NCBI GenBank assembly: GCA_963754845.1
Contig: CAVWHE010000002.1
Location: 1 to 64,000, forward strand
Length of the DNA stretch: 64,000 nt
Reading direction: 5' to 3'
From: JAKASV01 sp963754845
Lineage (GTDB): Bacteria; Babelota; Babeliae; Babelales; Vermiphilaceae
The notes under the pieces were generated by a model. That model was given only the letters and a program-made list of their open reading frames with translations, had not been told where the DNA came from and did no database searches. The stretch's first letter is position 1, and each line of letters opens with the position of its first letter. Position numbers and translations under genes: made by a program. Below, piece after piece: positions 8,801 to 16,874 of this stretch.

Positions 8801-9850
8801 ATGGTCGTGGAGCAACTTAGTCTTGGAAAGAGAGTCTTGGCAACGAAGGATGAGTTGAGTCGTGCGTTCTCGCGCACTGCGAGCCACGACGAGCTTGAGA
8901 CCCTTCGTGTGCAGTACCTCGGTCGTAACGGCATCGTGGCACATTTCATGGCTGAACTTAAGGAACTTTCCCTTGAGGAAAAAAAGGAGGTTGGTCCTCT
9001 CCTTAACGACCTCAAGACGTATGCTCACGAAGCGCATCAAAGGCGCCTGCAAGAACTTGAAAATGAGCGTAAAAGCGACGCTGTGGCGCGCGAACGTAAC
9101 TTCGATGTTACAGCATACAGGCTCAGGCCCATACACGGTTCGCTTCACCTCTACACACAGATCATAACCCAGCTTGAGAATATTTTTACCTCCATGGGGT
9201 ACGAGCTTGCCGACGGACCTGAGCTTGAAACTGAATATTATAACTGCGATGCTCTCAACATACCGGCAGGCCACCCGGCGCGCGATATGCAGGACACCAT
9301 ATGGATGAGCGATGCTCCCGGCATGCTCTTAAGGTCGCACACGTCGCCCATTCAAGTTCGTGCCATGGAACAGAGGGGTGCGCCTCTTGCGATTTTTGCT
9401 CATGGGCGTACGTATCGTCATGAAGCGACGGATGCGACGCACGATTACATGTTTTCCCAAGTTGAAGGGCTCCTTGTTGACAAAAACGTTTCGGTTGCAC
9501 AACTTTTGGCGACGATTAAGAGTTTTTTGAGCGCGGTTTTTGAGCGAGAGGACCTCGACATTCGCGCCCGTCCCGGCTTTTTCCCCTTCGTTGAACCGGG
9601 CCTCGAAATCGAGTGTTCATGTCCTTTCTGTACGGCAGGTTGCTCGGTGTGCAAGAAGAGCCGCTGGATTGAACTTATGGGGGCTGGCCTTGTTCACCCC
9701 CACGTTTTGAAGTGTGGCGGCGTAGACCCAGACGTTTACTCGGGTTTTGCCTTCGGCATGGGTCTTGAACGCCTTGCCATGATCAAGTACGGAATTAACG
9801 ACATTAGGCTTTTCCATGGGAGCAGGCTTTCGTTTCTTGAACAATTTTGA
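8801..9850 (+). CDS. pheS: Phenylalanine-tRNA ligase alpha subunit
   Basis: Catalytic subunit of the alpha2beta2 enzyme that charges tRNA-Phe. An N-terminal coiled coil (about residues 1-90) precedes the class II synthetase core. Motif 2 is in HGRTYRHEATDATHD (residues ~205-220) and motif 3 in GFAFGMGLERLAM near the end. A cysteine group (CPFCTAGCSVCKKS, ~residues 270-285) is found in many bacterial PheS proteins and may bind metal. The ATG at 8801 directly follows GAGG; the GTG at 8807 has better spacing from it and may be the true start. The beta subunit (pheT) is not next to it, which is unusual because pheST is commonly an operon. Confidence 0.93.
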   Translation: MVVEQLSLGKRVLATKDELSRAFSRTASHDELETLRVQYLGRNGIVAHFMAELKELSLEEKKEVGPLLNDLKTYAHEAHQRRLQELENERKSDAVARERNFDVTAYRLRPIHGSLHLYTQIITQLENIFTSMGYELADGPELETEYYNCDALNIPAGHPARDMQDTIWMSDAPGMLLRSHTSPIQVRAMEQRGAPLAIFAHGRTYRHEATDATHDYMFSQVEGLLVDKNVSVAQLLATIKSFLSAVFEREDLDIRARPGFFPFVEPGLEIECSCPFCTAGCSVCKKSRWIELMGAGLVHPHVLKCGGVDPDVYSGFAFGMGLERLAMIKYGINDIRLFHGSRLSFLEQF

Positions 9851-9882
9851 GGTTGCCTGAAAAAATGTGGAGACCAACCTTA

Positions 9883-10809
9883 ATGAAGATCACGAAAACG
9901 GTTATCCCGGCTGCTGGTCTGGGTACGCGTTTTTTGCCTCTTACCAAGACGTTGCCCAAGGAGATGTTGCCGCTTCTTTCAAAACCTGCGGTGCAGTACG
10001 TCGTCGAAGAAAGTCTTCAATCGGGCATTAGAGATATCATCGTCGTAAGCAACAAAGAACGCGACGTGCTCATGAATTATTTCGATGTCTCACTTGAGCT
10101 GCGTGTTATTCTCAAAGACAGGGGCAAGGAGGGACTTCTTTCTGAGCTCGATAGGATCATCAATACGGCGCGTTTTACGTATGTCAGGCAACCGGAGCCG
10201 CTCGGGCTCGGTCATGCCGTTCTCATGGCCCAGGGCAACGTTGAAACTAAAGGGCATGTTTGTATCATGCTTCCTGACGATATTATCATAGGGACTCCCC
10301 CCGCTATGCAGCAGCTTATGACCGTGGCGATGCAAGAGAGAACGAATGTACTGGCCGTTCAGGAGGTTCCCAGCGAGTGTCTGCACTTATACGGCGTAAT
10401 AGCAATCAAAAAGCAGCTGACGCCACGTCTTTTTCAAATTGCTGGCATTGTCGAAAAGCCCAAACAAGAAGAGGCTCCCTCGAACTTGGCCGTCGTTGGG
10501 CGCTATATAATTTCAACCAAAATATTTAAACATCTTGCCGATCTCGGCCATTGTGCCGTCGATGAAATTCAGCTCACAGACGCTCTTAATCGCATGATCA
10601 GGGGCAATGAAAAAATTCTCGCCTACAAAATTCAGGGGGCGCGTTACGACGTGGGAACGCCGGTGGGCTGGCTCAAGGCCCAGATTGCCCTAGGCCTCGA
10701 AGATCCCCTCTATGCACAGGCTTTGAGGCAATTTATTGCCACGCTGGACACTCCCAGTTCCTTTAGGGTCAATCCGGCGCGTCCCGTTGTCCACGGTGCA
10801 CAACCTTAG
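9883..10809 (+). CDS. galU: UTP-glucose-1-phosphate uridylyltransferase
   Basis: Makes UDP-glucose from UTP and glucose-1-phosphate for surface polysaccharides. The N-terminal nucleotide-binding signature VIPAAGLGTRFLPLTKTLPK, followed by KEMLPL, is intact, as are EPLGLGHAV, LPDDII and the VEKP segment. The length of 308 residues from ATG 9883 matches the family (~300). An in-frame ATG exists at 9865, but MKITKTVIPAAG is the standard start. pheS ends 32 bases upstream on the same strand, so they may share a transcript. Confidence 0.93.
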   Translation: MKITKTVIPAAGLGTRFLPLTKTLPKEMLPLLSKPAVQYVVEESLQSGIRDIIVVSNKERDVLMNYFDVSLELRVILKDRGKEGLLSELDRIINTARFTYVRQPEPLGLGHAVLMAQGNVETKGHVCIMLPDDIIIGTPPAMQQLMTVAMQERTNVLAVQEVPSECLHLYGVIAIKKQLTPRLFQIAGIVEKPKQEEAPSNLAVVGRYIISTKIFKHLADLGHCAVDEIQLTDALNRMIRGNEKILAYKIQGARYDVGTPVGWLKAQIALGLEDPLYAQALRQFIATLDTPSSFRVNPARPVVHGAQP

Positions 10810-11042
10810 GAGTTACGTCGCCGTAGAGGGCGCGTTGTCTTTCCTCGTTCTCGTGTCCCTCTCGTGTCCCTTTCTTGTCAACCGAACCTGGTGGGTTGCG
10901 GCTGCGTGTGTTGTGGGTTTGTGTGCTTTAATGCTGGGTCTGCGTGCGGCAAGCTACCGTTTTTTATGCGCTCATGAATTTGCTAAACTGTGGTGCTCGT
11001 ACTTGTTTTTAAAGAAGTTTCCAGCTTTTGTGTTGAGACGCC
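10810..11042 (+). other. Gap with a possible small hydrophobic ORF
   Basis: A plus-strand frame open from inside galU to 11185 encodes two hydrophobic stretches here (GALSFLVLVSLSCPFLV and WWVAAACVVGLCALMLGL), with a basic tail that overlaps the next gene. No ATG or clear ribosome site starts it in the gap; TTG 10835 would be the first candidate. It could be a small two-helix membrane protein or an accident of composition. Otherwise nothing recognisable is present. Confidence 0.25.
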
Positions 11043-11957
11043 ATGGATACCAAAGCTTGCCGGTTGTTCGTCGTCATTGTAGTTCTTTTTACCGCCGGCT
11101 GTGGTCGCACGCGTATTGTTCGCGAAAGGCTCGCCATAGACGGATGCCAGGTGCCAGCGTTCCCTTGCACGTGCACGGAAGCTGAGCATGAACGTAGCCC
11201 CTTCATCACTGTCTGGGTACATGGCACACGGCTCACGCCGCGCGTTGTCATGCGTCGCTTTTTTCACACGCCGTGCGGGCTCGTAAAAGCGGCAGACTTC
11301 AACAGCGATTGTCATATTTATTCTGTTGCACGGGCTCTCGCAGAGGCCGATCCAGTCCACTATCCGTTCGACCATCTCTATATCTTTGGATGGTCGGGCG
11401 AACTCGATTTTCGCGCGCGAAGAAAGGCTGCACGCGATCTTCGCAACCATATTAATCGCCTCGTTCAGGAGCAAAGAGCCGTTGGCCTTGAGCCTCGGGT
11501 GCGCATCATAACGCATAGTCACGGCGGCAATGTTGCCCTCAATATGGCCGCCATCGAAGACAAGCACGACTTTGTTGTCGATGAGCTTATTCTCCTGGCC
11601 TGCCCTGTACAGTGTGCAACGGCACCCTATATACAGAGCAAGATTTTCAGGAATATCTTCGCTCTCTATTCATCGTTCGATTTCATTCAAATTATCGATC
11701 CGCAGGGCATTTACAAGCACACCGGCCACCGGCCGCTTTTCTCCGAGCGTCGGTTTCCAGCACGCGGCAATGTCATGCAAGCAAAGGTGAAGCTCAACGG
11801 CCGCGCTCTCATGCACGTTGATTTTATAAGACTCGGCTTTGTTTCACTTCTTCCTAGAATTGTGAGGACCCTCCATGCGCGGTTTATGAGTCGCGATTTC
11901 ACCGTGGCGTGCAATAGTGGCGATCACTGCGTGTCTCTCACCACCGTTCGCGCCTAG
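11043..11957 (+). CDS. Lipoprotein with alpha/beta-hydrolase fold, family member 1
   Basis: Begins with a lipoprotein signal: a hydrophobic stretch VVIVVLFTAGC with a lipobox ending at Cys20. The mature part looks like an alpha/beta hydrolase: FITVWVHGTRL resembles the oxyanion HG loop and RIITHSHGGNVALN the nucleophile elbow (Ser in T-H-S-H-G-G). A clear paralogue lies at 40,486-41,367 and shares VDELILLA and the IDPQG motif. Substrate unknown; likely an envelope-anchored lipase or esterase. The gene is 304 residues long, and its stop is 11 bases before an IS5 remnant, so the natural 3' flank is lost. Confidence 0.7.
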   Translation: MDTKACRLFVVIVVLFTAGCGRTRIVRERLAIDGCQVPAFPCTCTEAEHERSPFITVWVHGTRLTPRVVMRRFFHTPCGLVKAADFNSDCHIYSVARALAEADPVHYPFDHLYIFGWSGELDFRARRKAARDLRNHINRLVQEQRAVGLEPRVRIITHSHGGNVALNMAAIEDKHDFVVDELILLACPVQCATAPYIQSKIFRNIFALYSSFDFIQIIDPQGIYKHTGHRPLFSERRFPARGNVMQAKVKLNGRALMHVDFIRLGFVSLLPRIVRTLHARFMSRDFTVACNSGDHCVSLTTVRA

Positions 11958-11967
11958 GCGCCGTTCA

Positions 11968-12352
11968 ATGTGCTCTGACTATTGTTGCGTCAACAGACAG
12001 ATACTCCTGGTCAGGGTCGTGTATACAAAAGGCAAAAAGTTTCTCCCATACGCCCTTTTTGCTCCAGGCATCGAATCTTTTGTATACACTGTTCCACGCG
12101 CCGTATCGTTCTGGCAACTCCCTCCATTGCGCTCCAGTTCGCATAATCCAGTACACTGCCTCAACGAAGTTCCTGAGCCTTTCTTCGCTGACGACGTAAA
12201 TTTTGGCGTCTTCTTTCAGGAAGGCAAACATTTTTTCCCACGCATCACTTGTGATATACTTTCCCTGCATGATAGCTCCTGTTCGAGTGTTCCATTTTTT
12301 TGGATTGGAGTTATCATGCAAAAAAATCAGCGTTTTGAAAAGTCAACAGGGC
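11968..12352 (-). mobile_element. Truncated IS5-family element (first ~385 bp)
   Basis: The sequence matches one end and the transposase start of the complete copies at 32,180 and 55,902, in reverse orientation. It retains the outer inverted repeat (AGTCAACAGGGC at 12341-12352), the transposase start and codons through SVDATIVRAH, the first catalytic Asp region. The rest of the element is gone; homology breaks at about 11,968, right after the hydrolase stop codon. The remaining frame cannot make an active transposase. Confidence 0.9.
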
Positions 12353-12447
12353 TAGTAAACATTTGCCCGCGATGCGTTCAAACTGAAAGGTGCGCATTCA
12401 CGCAGGACCCTTTTTTGGAGGCTTCTCACACGGTCCTTTTCTGTTTT

Positions 12448-12476
12448 TTGTTTTTTTGCATTAACGTAAGTATACT
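12448..12476 (+). promoter_or_regulatory. Predicted sigma70-type promoter for tRNA-His
   Basis: TTGTTT (12448-12453), a 17-base spacer and TATACT (12471-12476) lie 24 bases before the tRNA. The region is very T-rich, so the -35 match is partly expected by chance. Confidence 0.45.
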
Positions 12477-12499
12477 AAAAATGTTGTGGTACTGTGCGT

Positions 12500-12576
12500 G
12501 GTGAATGTAGCTCAGCCGGTAGAGCACCAGGTTGTGGCCCTGGGGGTCGTGGGTTCGAGCCCCACCATTCACCCCA
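12500..12576 (+). tRNA. tRNA-His (GTG)
   Basis: A full cloverleaf is visible: acceptor GTGAATG/CATTCAC, D-arm with AGCTCAGCCGGTAGAG, anticodon stem CCAGG/CCTGG around anticodon GTG (12534-12536), and T-arm GGGTTCGAGCCC. The extra G-1 at 12500 pairs with C73, the identity feature of tRNA-His, and CCA is encoded. Confidence 0.96.
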
Positions 12577-12654
12577 TTCTTGCTGTCCAGCTTCGCTGTT
12601 CGTATACATGCTGATAGTCTAGTGAGGGACGAAAGTTTGATGGAAGGAAGATTG

Positions 12655-13230
12655 ATGCCGGCCTCGTTGCTCTTTGGTTGTTTTCTTATACTTTTGGGGC
12701 TTTCTTACATCGTTGGTGCTCTTCTTGGCGTCAGCATACCGCTCTTCAGGGTGCTCTTGGGGATATTCATCATATACATGGGCTTCCAGGTCATCACCGG
12801 AGCACGCAAAAAGTCGATGTGGCACTGCTGTGCCCAGTACCATGGCACGCACGAAAGTTACTCGACGTTCATGGGGCAGGCTGATATTAATCTCGATGAT
12901 GAAACGCTGCGGGCCGGAACATCACCCTGTCACTACGCTACGGTCATGGGCAAAACTTTCATCGATCTTTCACGCGTGACGCCCGAAGGTCTCAGAACCA
13001 TCAAAACACCCGTTGTTGTTGAAATTAACAGTGTCTTTGCCGACACATACGTCAGGCTCAACAAAACAGTTCCGACACATATCATAGCCAAGGGCGCGTT
13101 CGCTAAGATTGAACTTCCTGATGCGACAGCTATAACTTTTGGTACTCACACGCACGAAACGCATAAAAACGAAAAGCCCCTTCTTCTTATCACGGCTTCT
13201 GCAGTTTTCGCAAAGATAGAATTCCAGTAA
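12655..13230 (+). CDS. LiaF-like membrane protein (YvqF/DUF5668-type)
   Basis: 191 residues. Two membrane helices (PASLLFGCFLILLGLSYIVG and VSIPLFRVLLGIFIIYMGF) are followed by a soluble beta-rich domain of repeated short strands, e.g. CHYATVMGKTFIDLS and HIIAKGAFAKIEL, as in the C-terminal domain of LiaF, the sensor partner of cell-envelope-stress two-component systems. No histidine kinase is next to it, so the role is uncertain. The start ATG 12655 is chosen because GGAAGG lies 7-12 bases upstream; the open frame extends upstream into the tRNA but is not coding there. Confidence 0.6.
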   Translation: MPASLLFGCFLILLGLSYIVGALLGVSIPLFRVLLGIFIIYMGFQVITGARKKSMWHCCAQYHGTHESYSTFMGQADINLDDETLRAGTSPCHYATVMGKTFIDLSRVTPEGLRTIKTPVVVEINSVFADTYVRLNKTVPTHIIAKGAFAKIELPDATAITFGTHTHETHKNEKPLLLITASAVFAKIEFQ

Positions 13231-13271
13231 CATCGGTACGCCGGCGCAATGGTGACAACGCGCGCTATCGT

Positions 13272-14468
13272 CTAGAACTTTGTGTTTGTCCATTGGAGCG
13301 GGTCTACGGGCACACCGCTGAGGCGCATTTCCCAGTGAAGATGGCAGCCGGTAGCGTAGCCAGTCTTGCCTATGATGCCGATGGGATTGCCTTTGGCGAT
13401 TTTCTGCCCGACCTTTATGGCGGCAAAGTCCTCAAGGTGGAAAAAGAGCGACACGACACCTAATCCGTGGTCGATAACAACGGTGTTGCCGCTACTTTCG
13501 TAACGGCCGACGTGTGAAATGATGCCATCTTGTGGTGCCCAGATCACACTGCCCGGTATGTTAACAAGATCGACGGCGCAATGCGTGTAGCGACCTTTTT
13601 CTTTGGTCGTTCGTACGGTACCAAATTCGCATGTTACGCGTGCCGGCTCGGTCGGCATACAAAAGGTGCCGCGCCACAGTTTTGTGCCCGGTGAATTGCA
13701 TACAATGTCGTCGATCGCGCGTTCAAGAAGATTCTGGGCTGCCCCCTTTTCTTTTTCCTCTTTTACCTTGTCGGCACTGACGTGCAAAGATTGCTTCTTG
13801 AATGGGTAAAGTATGACCTGAAATTTGCCATCAAGTGTCGCCGCGTTGCCGACTTTGTCGGCAATTTCGAGGGAAAAAGCGTACTCATTCGGGGTCTCCT
13901 CGCAAAGTATGGGGACGAAGCATTCATAGATGAGGGAGTCCTTGGCCTCAGGGAAGCATCGATATTTATTGCCGAGTGCATAAACGTACGCGCTGTCGAC
14001 CTCCTTATTTGCCTGCGCCTGGATGTGTAAGGTCCTGCCCTGAAGTACTTTATAATCGGATTCTGCCTGCACGAGAGCTGCTTGAAGTTGCAAATTGTCG
14101 ACAAAAAATGTTGAAGTGAGTATGGCGGCATTTTTGTGATATTTGTAGTCGGTGAAATCGATTCTTATAGTGTGCTTGCCGTCGGTGAGTGTCTGCGTTG
14201 GGATGGTGAAGGGATAGTCTCGATTGCACTTTATTGCTTCGCATGGCCTCGTGAGAAGTTGGTTGTCAAGACGTATGGAAATTTCACCGGATTTGTTGCT
14301 TTTAACGCTGCAGCAGACGTCGCCACAATAAAACGAATTTTCACAAAGTCCCACAAGAGAAATAGCAGGGGAGCTTGTGTCGAAGAGATAGGCACAGACT
14401 TTCCACGTGAAAACACCAATAAGAACAACGAGGATGGCAACGGTAAACGTACGCAGGCTGAAAACCAT
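13272..14468 (-). CDS. M23-family zinc metallopeptidase, membrane-anchored
   Basis: 398 residues from ATG 14468. An N-terminal membrane anchor (TFTVAILVVLIGVFTWKV) is followed by a ~250-residue beta-rich extracytoplasmic region and a C-terminal LytM/M23 domain. The zinc ligands are in THCAVDL (HxxxD) and CHLHWE (HxH). M23 enzymes cut peptide cross-links in peptidoglycan or activate amidases. The middle region has Ig-like beta character (QTLTDGKHTIRIDFTDYKY). Divergent from nth, with 230 bases between the two starts. An in-frame upstream start at 14588 is possible but adds only low-complexity sequence. Confidence 0.85.
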   Translation of the reverse strand: MVFSLRTFTVAILVVLIGVFTWKVCAYLFDTSSPAISLVGLCENSFYCGDVCCSVKSNKSGEISIRLDNQLLTRPCEAIKCNRDYPFTIPTQTLTDGKHTIRIDFTDYKYHKNAAILTSTFFVDNLQLQAALVQAESDYKVLQGRTLHIQAQANKEVDSAYVYALGNKYRCFPEAKDSLIYECFVPILCEETPNEYAFSLEIADKVGNAATLDGKFQVILYPFKKQSLHVSADKVKEEKEKGAAQNLLERAIDDIVCNSPGTKLWRGTFCMPTEPARVTCEFGTVRTTKEKGRYTHCAVDLVNIPGSVIWAPQDGIISHVGRYESSGNTVVIDHGLGVVSLFFHLEDFAAIKVGQKIAKGNPIGIIGKTGYATGCHLHWEMRLSGVPVDPLQWTNTKF

Positions 14469-14698
14469 AGGGACACCCGGGCTTTGAAATGTGGTATCGC
14501 GTGCATGACATAGAGAACATACGCTGAAGAGTATAGCCTTTTTGCCGTGCCCGGCAACCAATGGAGGAGGTGCCAGTGTTGTGCGCACCCCTTGACCGTC
14601 GTCGTGAGCGTGCGGTATAGTCAGAGCGCGCGTGGCAGAGGCGTACGTTTTTTCATGTATACGAGGTAAATCGCTGGTTACCGTGAAGGATACGTGCT

Positions 14699-15364
14699 GT
14701 GTTCGTGGGCAAGGGTACCTTTGCTGACATTATCGCCATTCTGCGTACAGAGACGACGGACATGGAGCGTCCGGCGCTTGATCGAATTGTTGCCGAATAC
14801 GGGAGGGACCCCTTTCTCATTCTCATAAGCTGTCTTCTCAGCTTGAGAACCAAGGATACCACATCGGTTCCCGTTTCCCGTGCGCTTTTTGCTCGTGCAC
14901 GCAAACCGTGTGACATGGTTGCTTTCGATCGGCACGAACTCGAAAGAATTCTTCACCCTCTAGGGTTTTACCGCAAAAAAGCCGACATCGTCCAGTCCGT
15001 GAGTCGTGAAATCATCGAACGCTTTGAAGGGCGCGTGCCCGCCACGCGCGACGAGCTTTTGTCAATAAAGGGCATCGGCCAAAAAACGGCACATGCCGTA
15101 CTTGGCTGGGCTTTTGGCATCCCGGCTTTGTGTGTCGATACCCACGTTCATCGCCTAGCAAACCGTCTGGGGCTCGCGGAGACAAGAACGCCTGAGCAGA
15201 CTGAGCAAGCTCTGACGCGCGCCATCGAACCGCGGTACTGGATTGAAACCAACCGTCTTTTTGTCATGTGGGGCCAAAACGTGTGTACTCCTGTGTTACC
15301 GTGGTGCTCGCGATGTGCCATCGCACACCTGTGCCCGAAGCGCGGTGTCAAACGGAGCCGCTAG
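14699..15364 (+). CDS. nth: Endonuclease III (base-excision repair glycosylase/AP lyase)
   Basis: Removes oxidised pyrimidines and nicks the abasic site. The helix-hairpin-helix LLSIKGIGQKTAHAVLG holds the catalytic Lys, and VDTHVHRLANRL holds the catalytic Asp. The 4Fe-4S cluster cysteines have exact C-x6-C-x2-C-x5-C spacing (CTPVLPWCSRCAIAHLC). Start GTG 14699; an ATG at 14762 would remove the first helices. 221 residues, normal for the family. The last 69 bases overlap the convergent gene on the opposite strand. Confidence 0.93.
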   Translation: MFVGKGTFADIIAILRTETTDMERPALDRIVAEYGRDPFLILISCLLSLRTKDTTSVPVSRALFARARKPCDMVAFDRHELERILHPLGFYRKKADIVQSVSREIIERFEGRVPATRDELLSIKGIGQKTAHAVLGWAFGIPALCVDTHVHRLANRLGLAETRTPEQTEQALTRAIEPRYWIETNRLFVMWGQNVCTPVLPWCSRCAIAHLCPKRGVKRSR

Positions 15365-16294
15365 ACGAGCAGGGAATGTGCTCTCTCTGCCGTCACCACC
15401 GACCGGGAGGAGCGTGGCCGTTGATTTTTGTTGTGCGGCCTCTTGTACCTCGTCGCGCATTGGGGCTATGAATATATCGTGCGCCGCCTTAATGTAACCT
15501 GCGATTTTGGCCCTTCTGTCGCTTGCGGTCATGGGTATGTTGGCTGAATCTATGTAAATGAGTTGCGGGCATTTTCCGTTCCGTTTAACAAGGCTTAAGA
15601 GAACGGCATGCTTTTTAACGACACTATTGAGATGAAAATGTATGATAACGTTCTGTCGCGACCGTACGTAGTGTGAGGCGAGAGTTGTTACATCAGTAAG
15701 GTCAGTGACCACGCTGGGATCATCACCGGGCCTGAATCGTTTGTTGAGGCTCCACACGCGTATCTGAGGTCTAGTGCGTTTTGGGGCAAGGAGGCAATAC
15801 GATTCAGGTGTGAGAAGCATGTGGGTCAGTTTGAGCTCCTCGACCTGGTTGAACCCTCCGGTCTCGCCAACGCTGCGCAGCGCACGCTCGTAAAGTTCCT
15901 CGATGCCGGCATAGGGTGCGTAAGCAACAACATTTAACGCGGTGAGGGAAAGGCCGTGAGAGACGACGGATTCGATGCCGCAGGCATTTGCAAGACAACT
16001 CCCTGTGCAGTAGATGGTATCTTTGGGCTGCCGACGAACCAAGAATTGGCGTACCAAAGCCATGGGAAACGCGTACGCTAGAGCCTTAGGTAAGCGAAAT
16101 TCAAGGTCTTCAAGACCAACAAAACGCCCCCCCCCGGCGTCAAAATCGACATGAATATGATGACCTGTTGTCGGCTGAACGACGACGATTCTGGGGCACA
16201 AATTCCCAGAGCAGGTATTGTTTTCATGCGTGCGCTGTTGTGCGCACAAGCACGCGAGAGGTACGAGGACAGCGAAGTAAAAAAGTCCCTTCAC
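15296..16294 (-). CDS. Secreted lipoprotein, possible papain-like cysteine protease
   Basis: 332 residues. A short signal sequence ends in a lipobox-like PLAC (FAVLVPLACLC). No family is recognised with confidence. Three blocks occur in the order and spacing of a papain-type catalytic triad: Cys in GSCLANACGIESVVSHG (~residues 98-114), His in VVKKHAVLLSLVK (~225-237) and Asp in LIYIDSANIPM (~243-255). The ACG context and the HAVLL/IDS pair resemble C39, UCH and Josephin-type enzymes. If real, it would be an exported protease or deubiquitinase-like effector; this is inference from pattern only. The C-terminus overlaps nth on the other strand by 69 bases. Confidence 0.55.
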   Translation of the reverse strand: MKGLFYFAVLVPLACLCAQQRTHENNTCSGNLCPRIVVVQPTTGHHIHVDFDAGGGRFVGLEDLEFRLPKALAYAFPMALVRQFLVRRQPKDTIYCTGSCLANACGIESVVSHGLSLTALNVVAYAPYAGIEELYERALRSVGETGGFNQVEELKLTHMLLTPESYCLLAPKRTRPQIRVWSLNKRFRPGDDPSVVTDLTDVTTLASHYVRSRQNVIIHFHLNSVVKKHAVLLSLVKRNGKCPQLIYIDSANIPMTASDRRAKIAGYIKAAHDIFIAPMRDEVQEAAQQKSTATLLPVGGDGRESTFPARLAAPFDTALRAQVCDGTSRAPR

Positions 16295-16574
16295 GATTCA
16301 GTTATCCTTGCTAAAAAAAGGGGTGGTGGCGTTATCGCACAAGAAAATGACAAAACATATAAACTAAAGCGCACGTTCCAGATGAATTATATTCTATATT
16401 TGTTTAAAAAATTTTCAACGAGCCTGTCTTCGGTACAAAGTCGTAGCGAGTATAGGCCGTTCGGCAAAAAAGCAGGGTGTGCAGTGTTCTTGACAAAATT
16501 AGCTCCGACGTTGCAGGCTGAGGCTAGCGTTTTTGTGTTTGCTCCTGTTCTTTTCAAAGGAGGAGGGCGTTTCG

Positions 16575-16857
16575 TGTTTCAATCGCTTCTTCTTGTCCTT
16601 GTGCTGGGCGTATCATCGCTGAAGGCATGCGGGATGATGACGAGCGATCGGTGATGTGTCGGTATGACGTGACGCCTATCGCCACAACGTGTCTCGATGA
16701 ATCGATTACATCGCTTTCATGGTGCATGCCGTGCGGCGCAAAGTCAGCGTACCTTCTTGCCGGTGCAGCTGGTACCACTGACGATCTTGGCCTCAACGCG
16801 TGCCCACCAACTCTCGCCGTTTACAAGGCCCGTTGGTGTGCGCAAAACAGGGATTGA
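16575..16857 (+). pseudogene. Remnant of a lipoprotein with a WD40-like blade
   Basis: Strong Shine-Dalgarno (AAAGGAGGAGGG) before GTG 16575, which opens a lipoprotein signal (FQSLLLVLVLGVSSLKAC) that stops after 26 codons. A second frame (to 16857) continues with ITSLSWCMPCG and LAVYKARW, which resemble the first strands of a WD40 blade. Together they look like the frameshifted stub of a secreted beta-propeller, similar in kind to the complete protein at 35,517. The 280 bases upstream (16295-16574) contain A/T-rich sequence and nothing else recognisable. Confidence 0.4.
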
Positions 16858-16874
16858 TGGCGTGTTAAACAGAG

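Noticed and set aside
10736..11185. 149-codon plus-strand ORF overlapping galU and the lipoprotein gene
   Set aside because: Most of it overlaps two good genes in other frames. Only the hydrophobic middle was kept as a low-confidence note.
11965..12321. A 118-residue transposase as a functional small gene
   Set aside because: It is the first part of the IS5 transposase and lacks two of the three catalytic residues.
12532..12654. 5' extension of the LiaF-like frame into the tRNA
   Set aside because: It would overlap tRNA-His; the ATG at 12655 has a good ribosome site and starts just before the first helix.
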